A DNA stretch of 7,664 bases from Lachnospiraceae bacterium UBA3711 (GTDB lineage Bacteria > Bacillota > Clostridia > Lachnospirales > Lachnospiraceae): positions 5,085 through 12,748 of the forward strand of contig DFHY01000038.1 in NCBI GenBank assembly GCA_002371345.1, written 5' to 3'. The position numbers and the translations under genes are program-made. The notes under the pieces are model-generated. The model was not told the origin of the DNA. It saw nothing but the letters and a program-made list of their open reading frames with translations, and searched no databases. Below are positions 1 to 5,358 of this stretch, one piece after another (the first letter of the stretch is position 1; each line of letters starts with the position of its first letter).

Positions 1-605
1 GTAAAGAGCGAGGTTGTCTCCTCCCTTGAGAAACCCATCATCGGGTTTTCATAGCCTTTTTCACGAAACGCGTCACACACCTCAACCATTTCCTCATAGG
101 TCGAGGGAACGCTCAGACCTTCCTTTTCAAAAAGGTCATTGTTCACAAGCATGCCGTAGGTGTTTGAGAAAACCGGAACCATCGGCAGCTTCCCGTCATC
201 CGTATTCAGAATAATATTGCCCCGGATACAATCCAGATTAAGTCCCAGAGCGGGGTCGGCAAGATCCTCGGCATATTCGATAGAAGACTTATATTGCTCC
301 CGGCCGTACATCCAGGAGTAATTGACGTAGATATCAGGGGCATCGTTCCCGCTCAGAACCATGCCGACCATATTGTTATAGTCGTCGATCTTCGTATACG
401 TCATTTCCACATTGGGATAGTACTCATTGAAACGGTCAAATTCCTCCTCAAGCGCTTCAAAGTTGTCGTAACCGCCGGCGATATTGATACGGCAGTCTGC
501 GGAAGTATCCAGAGCCGGCCGGAAGTCCTCCTGCTCCTGTGAACCATATGCGGTCATGCCCGTGAGCATCAGCATCACCAGTAATATACACACCGTCTTT
601 CTCAT
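1..605 (-). CDS. Extracellular solute-binding protein, family 1 type (partial, C-terminus outside window)
   Basis: I translated this frame by hand. It is open from an ATG at 605-603 to the left window edge, giving 201 visible residues. It begins with a basic n-region (MRKT) and a hydrophobic core (about residues 5-17), followed by AYG-SQEQ, which fits signal peptidase I cleavage after Gly21. A mature N-lobe follows: INIAGGYDNF, then FNEYYPNVEMTY, DAPDIYVNYSW, KLPMVPVFSNTYGMLVNNDLF and EEMVEVCDAF. This is the usual order in sugar-type ABC substrate-binding proteins (SBP_bac_1), where the peptide after the strand is read as 'APDI/Y' and the hinge as 'P..Y...GM.YN..LF'. Family members usually have 400-450 residues, so about half is seen. 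The start is supported by AAAGGAG six bases upstream. The ATG overlaps the kinase stop as ATGA, which implies one transcript and translational coupling. The segment expected to carry a lipobox reads LTGM, with no cysteine. It could be a transport component or a sensory partner of the kinase. No permease gene is visible. Confidence 0.85.
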   Translation of the reverse strand, partial: MRKTVCILLVMLMLTGMTAYGSQEQEDFRPALDTSADCRINIAGGYDNFEALEEEFDRFNEYYPNVEMTYTKIDDYNNMVGMVLSGNDAPDIYVNYSWMYGREQYKSSIEYAEDLADPALGLNLDCIRGNIILNTDDGKLPMVPVFSNTYGMLVNNDLFEKEGLSVPSTYEEMVEVCDAFREKGYENPMMGFSREETTSLF

Positions 606-3142
606 AATTGTCTCCTTTCTTCGCTGATTCTGCGGATCTCCCTGATAACCAGCTTGATATCTATGGGTTTCGCGATATGTCCGTTCATTCCCGCATTCAG
701 GCACTCTGTGACATTTTCGGAAAACGCGTCTGCCGTCATCGCAACAATCGGGATGGAGGATACCCATGGATTCTCTGAACTGCGGATTGTTCTGGTTGCG
801 TCGAGGCCATTCATCCTGGGCATCTGTACATCCATGAAAATCAGATCATAGCTGCCCTCCGCAGCCGTGCTCATAATATCCACGCAGGCCTGTCCGTCTT
901 CCGCGCGGTCGGTGGTGATACCGAACATGGCCAGCAGGGCGGAGATGATCTCCCAATTGATGTCATTGTCCTCGGCTACAAGGATGTGCATACCCTGCAG
1001 ATCGGAATAATCATCCTCCGGCTCAGTGGATCCCGGCTCTCTCCCGATAAGATCACTGATCTTGTCATAGAGCGTTGAACGAAAAAGCGGTTTGCTGACA
1101 AAGCCGTTCACTCCCACTGCTTTTGCCTTATCCTCGATATCAGACCAGTCATATGCGGAGATCAGCAGGATCGGAATATCAGCGTCTATTTCAGAGCGGA
1201 TCCGTCTGATCGTCTCAATGCCGTCGATCTCAGGCATCTTCCAGTCAATAATGACAACATCGAAATCCTGTCCGGAGCTATGTCTGCTCTCTATAATTCC
1301 GAGCGCTTCCAAACCGCTTTTCGCCTGCTGCGCTGATGCGCCAAGAGACTCTAATGTGCCAGCGGCAGTCTGAAGCATGGTCTCGTCATCGTCAACGACC
1401 AGAACATCAATGGATTCAAGCCGCATATCCTCCCGCTGTCTTTCAGCTTCAGGGATATCCAGGACAACCGTGAAGGTAGTCCCCCTGTCCTGCTCACTGC
1501 GGCATTCAATCGTTCCGCCAAGCAGCTCGACCATCTGCTTTGTAATGGCCAGACCAAGACCGGTTCCCTGAATACTGTTGACGCGGCTGTCTATCTGACG
1601 CGAGAAGGGCTGATACATGGTCTCCATGAATTCCGGACTCATACCGATACCGGTATCCGCCACAACATAAGTCAGCCTTATACGCCCGGGTATGCCGCTC
1701 TTATCCTCGCGCATATCTACGCTTACACTTCCGCCCGGCATTGTATACTTTACCGCGTTGGAAAGTATGTTGATATAAATCTGATTCAGGCGGAGCTGGT
1801 CTGTATACAGATATTCCTTTTCCATCTGATTTATGTGGAAGCTGAACTCAATATTCTTCTCCTTAATCATCGGCTGTGAAATAGTCACAAGGTTCTCGAC
1901 CGTCTCTACAATGGAGAATGTCAGAGGATTCAGTTTCAGCTTTCCGCTTTCCACCTTCGATATATCCAGAATGTCATTGATCAGTGTCAGCAGATGATTG
2001 CTGGCAAGGCTGATCTTTCTGAGGCTTTCCTTTGTTGACTCCACATCCCCGAGATTCTTCTCGGCAATCGTGGTAAGCCCTATGATGGCATTCATCGGAG
2101 TGCGGATGTCATGTGACATGGTGGAAAGAAAGTCTGTCTTGGCCTTATTGGCGGACTCCGCTTCCCTGGCCGTGATCTGAAGGCGCTTGTTGAAGTAAAG
2201 CATATAGAACAGATCCCAGATGAACAGAACCAGCAGGCCTGCGGAAACGACCCCTATCAGCAGCCAGTTTTCTGTATCTACAATGAGATCCTCAGCCGGC
2301 ACGAGACTAAGCAGTGTCCATCCGGCAGTAGCCTGGACAGGGGTAAAGGCAAGTATACACTCCTGACTGTGAGAGTTGAGTATGCGGGCGGAGCCCGTCG
2401 ATGAAGTAATCCTGTCAAACAGTTCAGCTGACGATTCGGGATTCGTAGAATTATAAGACTTGTAGAATTCAAAAAAACTGGAGTTCTTAAAGCTGTATCC
2501 TTTAATGATATAATCACCGTCAGCGTCGATCATGGCGAGCTCAGCGTTCATAAGCTCTGTCTGCGGAAAAACCCATTTCTGTTCCAGATCAGAGATGGGT
2601 ATGACCCGCAGCAGAACCGCGTCCGCCAAAGCTCCGCTATCCGGGTCACGCAGCACAACCTTGTTGCAGAAGGCCAGTGACTGCTGACCATTCATCGGGT
2701 TAGTATAAGCACGGGTTACGTTTATCGACTTCCCGATTTCATCGATCCAGTCCACGCTGTCCAGGAGTTCTATCCGTTCGTATGAAACAGCATAGTCATC
2801 GGCCGTACCCTGCTTCGGCCGTGTGGAAAGGCCCGTGAGTGTATCAGGGAAAATCAGATGCGCCGAAGTGTTCTCAATCACATGCGAGGACCGGATATAA
2901 TCGGCTGCCTCTTCCATCGTCATAGCCTTGTTATTGATATAGCGCGCCCATACATCGCAGATCTGCTGCTCGCCTTCCAGATAGTTCTCCGTCACACGCT
3001 CCATGTTGACCGTTGTGTCTTCAAAATGCTCTACCTGTCTCTGGAATGATTCCCGGCTTTCAAAGCTGGAGTAGAAAACAACGAAGGTCAATATGGCTGC
3101 CATGATGATCACGTTGACAATTATGATATAAGTCTTTTTCAT
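602..3142 (-). CDS. Membrane-bound hybrid histidine kinase with tandem receiver domains
   Basis: A protein of 846 residues from the chosen start. The order is: transmembrane segment (about 5-26), extracellular sensor region (27-290, probably a Cache-like fold but not certain), second transmembrane segment (292-317), short linker, HisKA, HATPase_c, then two receiver domains. Visible motifs are the H box STMSHDIRTPMN with phospho-accepting His344, the N box NILSNAVKYT (Asn462), the G1 box DTGIGM (496-501) and the G2 box GTGLGL (526-531). Receiver 1 has acidic residues VVDDD, Asp633 in IIDWKMP, Ser662 and Lys684. Receiver 2 has AEDND, Asp771 in FMDVQMP, Thr803 and Lys825. All catalytic residues are present. 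There is no HPt domain and no DNA-binding output, so phosphate must pass to another protein or the receivers act in regulation. The start at 3142 is preferred because GGGAG lies eight bases upstream. An in-frame ATG at 3172 lacks such a site. Its stop overlaps the start of the solute-binding protein gene, which probably supplies or modulates the signal. Confidence 0.93.
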   Translation of the reverse strand: MKKTYIIIVNVIIMAAILTFVVFYSSFESRESFQRQVEHFEDTTVNMERVTENYLEGEQQICDVWARYINNKAMTMEEAADYIRSSHVIENTSAHLIFPDTLTGLSTRPKQGTADDYAVSYERIELLDSVDWIDEIGKSINVTRAYTNPMNGQQSLAFCNKVVLRDPDSGALADAVLLRVIPISDLEQKWVFPQTELMNAELAMIDADGDYIIKGYSFKNSSFFEFYKSYNSTNPESSAELFDRITSSTGSARILNSHSQECILAFTPVQATAGWTLLSLVPAEDLIVDTENWLLIGVVSAGLLVLFIWDLFYMLYFNKRLQITAREAESANKAKTDFLSTMSHDIRTPMNAIIGLTTIAEKNLGDVESTKESLRKISLASNHLLTLINDILDISKVESGKLKLNPLTFSIVETVENLVTISQPMIKEKNIEFSFHINQMEKEYLYTDQLRLNQIYINILSNAVKYTMPGGSVSVDMREDKSGIPGRIRLTYVVADTGIGMSPEFMETMYQPFSRQIDSRVNSIQGTGLGLAITKQMVELLGGTIECRSEQDRGTTFTVVLDIPEAERQREDMRLESIDVLVVDDDETMLQTAAGTLESLGASAQQAKSGLEALGIIESRHSSGQDFDVVIIDWKMPEIDGIETIRRIRSEIDADIPILLISAYDWSDIEDKAKAVGVNGFVSKPLFRSTLYDKISDLIGREPGSTEPEDDYSDLQGMHILVAEDNDINWEIISALLAMFGITTDRAEDGQACVDIMSTAAEGSYDLIFMDVQMPRMNGLDATRTIRSSENPWVSSIPIVAMTADAFSENVTECLNAGMNGHIAKPIDIKLVIREIRRISEERRQL

Positions 3143-3150
3143 GCTATGAT

Positions 3151-3155
3151 CTCCC
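3151..3155 (-). promoter_or_regulatory. Ribosome-binding site that decides the kinase start
   Basis: The minus strand reads GGGAG, then eight bases, then ATG (3142-3140). The following codons, MKKTYIIIV, form a normal positively charged start to a signal anchor. The upstream in-frame ATG at 3172 has no comparable site at proper spacing and would add ten polar residues before the membrane segment. Confidence 0.75.
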
Positions 3156-3156
3156 G

Positions 3157-3181
3157 CCGGCAGCCGATTCATACCTGCCGG
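3157..3181 (-). promoter_or_regulatory. Inverted repeat abutting the kinase ribosome-binding site
   Basis: A perfect seven-base-pair inverted repeat (CCGGCAG / CTGCCGG) with an eleven-base loop. In the kinase transcript it ends one base before the GGGAG site. There is no T-run after it, so it is not an intrinsic terminator. It could modulate ribosome access or stabilise the 5' end. The role is inferred; only the repeat is seen. Confidence 0.5.
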
Positions 3182-3281
3182 TGTTCAGGATTCCCGGTCA
3201 CTTACTTCAGGGCTTTTGAACTTTATATCATATTTTACCAGACGCAGAGCCTGATTTCTATAAGTATGATGATGTTGACCT
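3182..3281. other. Intergenic leader upstream of the kinase
   Basis: AT-rich spacer between the 103-codon gene and the kinase hairpin. On the minus strand it holds a -10-like TATGAT (3232-3227) with no convincing -35 hexamer at 16-18 bases. It also holds two direct copies of CCTGAA (plus-strand TTCAGG at 3184-3189 and 3206-3211, spaced 22 bases, about two helical turns). A kinase promoter probably sits here, because the gap is far longer than the other intergenic gaps within the transcription units, but I cannot place it firmly. Confidence 0.3.
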
Positions 3282-3593
3282 TTACATCATGTGATCCAGT
3301 CTGAACACGTTTTTCCATCCGTCCAGGCTGACCGGCTCAAACTCTTTCTTCAGCTCCTTGACCATCACATCCTTGTCCGCGTCTTCAATATAGACATCAT
3401 ATCTGCCCCGGTAGCTTCCAAATGTCACGGTTCTTTTTGCGCCCACCATTTCCTGCAGTTTTGCAAGCATCCGTTCCTTAGTGGCCTGTGCAGGGAAGAT
3501 CCTGATGCAGCGGTAGCCCTCCGGTACATTCCTCTCGTCCACATGAATACGGATCCGGCCTGCCCATGGCGCATTCCGGATCTCCTCCATCAC
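3282..3593 (-). CDS. Small soluble protein of unknown function, downstream of dapL
   Basis: I do not recognise this protein. It has 103 residues from a GTG at 3593, or 102 from the adjacent ATG at 3590. AAAAGG lies eight bases before the GTG and is the only plausible ribosome-binding site, so the GTG start is slightly preferred. The sequence is charged, with no membrane segment or signal peptide. The visible pattern is strand (RCIRIFP), helix (TKERMLAKLQEMVG), strand (RTVTFGSY), strand (YDVYIED) and helix (KDVMVKELKKEF), which suggests a small alpha/beta sandwich, possibly ferredoxin-like. This is a guess from pattern only. It follows dapL by 42 bases in the same reading frame with no hairpin terminator between them, so the two are probably co-transcribed. 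Codon use resembles its neighbours. It may be a small regulator or enzyme partner, but no function can be assigned. Confidence 0.7.
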   Translation of the reverse strand: MMEEIRNAPWAGRIRIHVDERNVPEGYRCIRIFPAQATKERMLAKLQEMVGAKRTVTFGSYRGRYDVYIEDADKDVMVKELKKEFEPVSLDGWKNVFRLDHMM

Positions 3594-3635
3594 GCTGTCG
3601 ACCTTTTCCGCCTTCTCCTCAGCCTGACAGGCTCC

Positions 3636-4850
3636 CTAAAGTCTGCCTATCCGCTCCACTGCCTCTATTGTACGTTTCCTGTCGCCAAAGGCTGTCAGTC
3701 TGAAATAATGCTCTCCGCTGGGTCCGAAGCCGGATCCCGGCGTTCCGACAACGCCTGCCTCCTCCAGCAGATAGTCAAAGAACTCCCAGCTCGTCATACG
3801 GCCAGGCGTCCGCAGCCAGATATAAGGCGCGTTAACGCCGCCTGACACCTCATAGCCTGCCGACCTCAGAGAGCTGTAGATGATCTTCGCATTCTCCATA
3901 TAGTATGCCACCTGACTCAGGACCTGCCGTCTTCCCTCCGCAGAATAGACAGCCTCACCTGCACGCTGAATGATATAAGGCGCGCCATTGTATTTAGTGC
4001 CATGCCGTCTTGCCCACAGCGGCCACAGCGCTGTGCCTTCCGCCTCCAGTTCTTTCGGAACCACCGTAAAGCCCAGACGAAGGCCTGTGAATCCCGCCGT
4101 CTTTGAAAATGACCTGAATTCAATCGCGCATTTCCTGGCTCCTTCACACTCGTAGATACTGTGCGGAATCTCCGCCTCCGAGATATAGGCTTCATATGCC
4201 GCGTCATACAGGATTACGGAACCGTGATACACCGCATAGTCCACCCACTCCTGAAGCTTATCCTTTTTCATGACGGCGCCGGTCGGATTGTTCGGGAAAC
4301 ACAGGTATATCAGGTCCGGAACTTCTTCGGGAAGCTGAGGCACATAACCGTTCTCCTTCGTACACGGCATATAGATTACGTTGGCAAATCGTCCTGTCTG
4401 AGGGTCATATTTCCCGCATCTGCCTGCCATTACATTGGAATCCACATAGACCGGATAGACCGGGTCGCATACAGCGATCCGGTTGTCCGTGGAAAAGATT
4501 TCCTGAATATTGCCGCAGTCGCACTTTGCCCCGTCCGAGATAAAGATCTCCTCCGCCGAGATATCACAGTTCCTCTCCCTGTAATCCTTTTGCGCTATCG
4601 CGGACCGCAGAAACTCATAGCCAAGATCCGGCGCATACCCGTGAAACGTTTCCGCATCTCCCATCTCATCCACCGCATCGTGCAAAGTGCTGATAATTGC
4701 CGGCGCGATCGGCTGTGTCACATCTCCGATCCCAAGGCGTATGATGTCTGCTTCCGGATGCTGCTCCTGAAAGCAGCGTATCTTTTCTCCGATCCTGGAA
4801 AAAAGATAACTGCCGGGAAGACTGAGATAATTCCGATTTATCTTTGCCAT
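3636..4850 (-). CDS. dapL: LL-diaminopimelate aminotransferase
   Basis: A full-length protein of 404 residues, the usual size for DapL. This is a PLP-dependent fold type I aminotransferase that converts L-tetrahydrodipicolinate plus glutamate into LL-diaminopimelate and 2-oxoglutarate. It bypasses the DapD/DapC/DapE steps to give lysine and the meso-DAP precursor. Family signatures run in order: N-terminal NYLSLPGSYLFSRI, GIGDVTQPI (40-48), ISDGAKCDCGNIQ (104-116), CDPVYPVYVDSN (128-139), FPNNPTG (185-191), YDAAYE (215-220) and SFSKTAGFTGLRLGF with the PLP lysine at 250. The carboxylate-binding arginine is in HYFRLTAFGD (Arg384). The start is supported by AAAGGA seven bases upstream (4858-4863). 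The gene is cytoplasmic. It lies after an intrinsic terminator and has its own short leader with a hairpin. The only -10-like element is TATAAC just upstream of the ribosome-binding site, with no matching -35. Nothing looks truncated. Confidence 0.95.
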   Translation of the reverse strand: MAKINRNYLSLPGSYLFSRIGEKIRCFQEQHPEADIIRLGIGDVTQPIAPAIISTLHDAVDEMGDAETFHGYAPDLGYEFLRSAIAQKDYRERNCDISAEEIFISDGAKCDCGNIQEIFSTDNRIAVCDPVYPVYVDSNVMAGRCGKYDPQTGRFANVIYMPCTKENGYVPQLPEEVPDLIYLCFPNNPTGAVMKKDKLQEWVDYAVYHGSVILYDAAYEAYISEAEIPHSIYECEGARKCAIEFRSFSKTAGFTGLRLGFTVVPKELEAEGTALWPLWARRHGTKYNGAPYIIQRAGEAVYSAEGRRQVLSQVAYYMENAKIIYSSLRSAGYEVSGGVNAPYIWLRTPGRMTSWEFFDYLLEEAGVVGTPGSGFGPSGEHYFRLTAFGDRKRTIEAVERIGRL

Positions 4851-4889
4851 ATCTGTGTCCTTTCTGCTGTTATACTCCTTTGATTATTT

Positions 4890-4909
4890 CCGGCTTCCGA
4901 AAAAGCCGG
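4890..4909 (-). promoter_or_regulatory. Small hairpin in the dapL leader
   Basis: A perfect seven-base-pair stem (CCGGCTT / AAGCCGG) with a six-base loop, 40-59 bases upstream of the dapL start. On neither strand is it followed by a T-run, so it is not a terminator by itself. It sits just after the intrinsic terminator and before two purine-rich Shine-Dalgarno-like runs (AAAGGAG, then AAAGGA). It could be part of an attenuator or a transcript-stabilising element. Confidence 0.45.
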
Positions 4910-4916
4910 TATAACG

Positions 4917-4964
4917 AAAAAGACAAAGGCATCCGCAAACCACTTCCAAGACGCCCTTGTCTTT
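4917..4964 (-). terminator. Intrinsic terminator upstream of dapL
   Basis: On the minus strand a fifteen-pair stem (arms 4964-4950 and 4933-4919, thirteen Watson-Crick and two G-U pairs) encloses a sixteen-base loop and runs into TTTTT (4921-4917). The opposite strand has no T-run, so the polarity is toward dapL. It most likely ends transcripts coming from comEC and the remnant genes. It could instead serve as a conditional attenuator if dapL is read from an upstream promoter. Confidence 0.7.
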
Positions 4965-4976
4965 CGATTCCACATA

Positions 4977-5174
4977 TTAATCAGTACGCACATGGAGTAC
5001 TATTTTAACTGACGTTAATCGTCGACGCGCCTGCCGCAGCAAGCCTGTTTTTTCAGGGAATATGTTCAGCTGAGCCGACTCATCTTCGACCTGTTTCAGC
5101 GCGGGAAGGAACCGCCGGTAAGCAATTTCCGACGGGCACAGTATTCCAATCCTCATAGAACAATCCTCAATCAT
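4977..5174 (-). pseudogene. Remnant of a Gfo/Idh/MocA-type oxidoreductase gene (N-terminal fragment)
   Basis: The frame has an ATG at 5174 and a better one at 5156, where GAGG lies eight bases upstream. From 5156 it reads MRIGILCPSEIA, then YRRFLPALKQVE. This resembles, from memory, the start of a Gfo/Idh/MocA oxidoreductase subgroup common near clostridial polysaccharide genes ('..IG...PSEIA.RRF.PAL'). Those enzymes run to about 300-380 residues, but this frame ends after 59 codons. The later residues (LNIFPEKTGLLRQARRRLTSVKIVL) do not continue the expected Rossmann pattern, and no other frame resumes it. I read this as a truncated relic that still keeps its ribosome-binding site. Alternatively it is a short functional peptide gene or a chance resemblance. 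Confidence 0.45.
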
Positions 5175-5358
5175 ATTAATAATGACTCATTCCCGTCTGC
5201 ATGATAGAGTAAGCTCACTGTACATGATCCCGCCGACGCAGGCAATATATATCCCGTTTTCAACGGTATCCTTATAGTACCTGAACATATCGATCCACTG
5301 ATCATTATTTCCCTTTCTTCACATGAATATGTCAACCACAGGATAGCACGGTTCTTCC
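5175..5358. other. Degraded or non-coding interval after comEC
   Basis: No intact gene is supported. One minus-strand frame runs from a TTG (5362) overlapping the comEC stop to a TGA (5173-5171) that overlaps the ATG at 5174. Its 63 codons look low-complexity and unlike a folded protein. A second minus-strand frame (5318-5187, 44 codons including its stop) reads more like protein, with WIDMFRYYKDTVENGIY in its middle, but it has no start with a ribosome-binding site and is bounded by stops. The pattern fits decayed coding sequence. No tRNA or repeat was seen. Confidence 0.4.

Noticed and set aside
3143..3172. Upstream ATG at 3172 as the kinase start
   Set aside because: No ribosome-binding site at proper spacing; the ATG sits in the loop of a hairpin. 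The ATG at 3142 has GGGAG eight bases upstream.
3269..3290. Seven-base inverted repeat ATGATGT / ACATCAT over the stop of the 103-codon gene as a terminator
   Set aside because: AT-rich, weak stem and no T-run after it; partly composed of coding bases. Likely chance.
3621..3633. Perfect 13-base palindrome AGCCTGACAGGCT just after the dapL stop
   Set aside because: The one-base centre prevents a full hairpin, there is no T-run, and it is not repeated elsewhere in the window. Possible but unsupported as an operator.
3594..3638. Stop-codon readthrough or recoded TAG making a DapL fusion
   Set aside because: DapL ends at its normal length, the small gene has a GTG/ATG start with a plausible ribosome-binding site, and an open in-frame linker of 14 codons is not rare by chance.
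3291..3845. 184-codon plus-strand open frame opposite the 103-codon gene and the dapL end
   Set aside because: It spans two minus-strand genes and their junction, shows no recognisable motif, and is best explained as a shadow.
4161..4883. 240-codon plus-strand open frame opposite dapL
   Set aside because: It lies antisense to a confidently identified gene, has no ribosome-binding site of note, and its residues show no domain pattern. It is a shadow of dapL codon structure.
4851..5000. Lysine riboswitch upstream of dapL
   Set aside because: The leader shows only two simple hairpins. The long multi-helix lysine-box architecture is not visible.
5303..5335. Consensus-like -35 TTGACA on the minus strand at 5335-5330
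   Set aside because: No -10 hexamer at 16-18 bases. The nearest AATAAT lies 20 bases away, so it is not a credible sigma-A promoter without mapping data.
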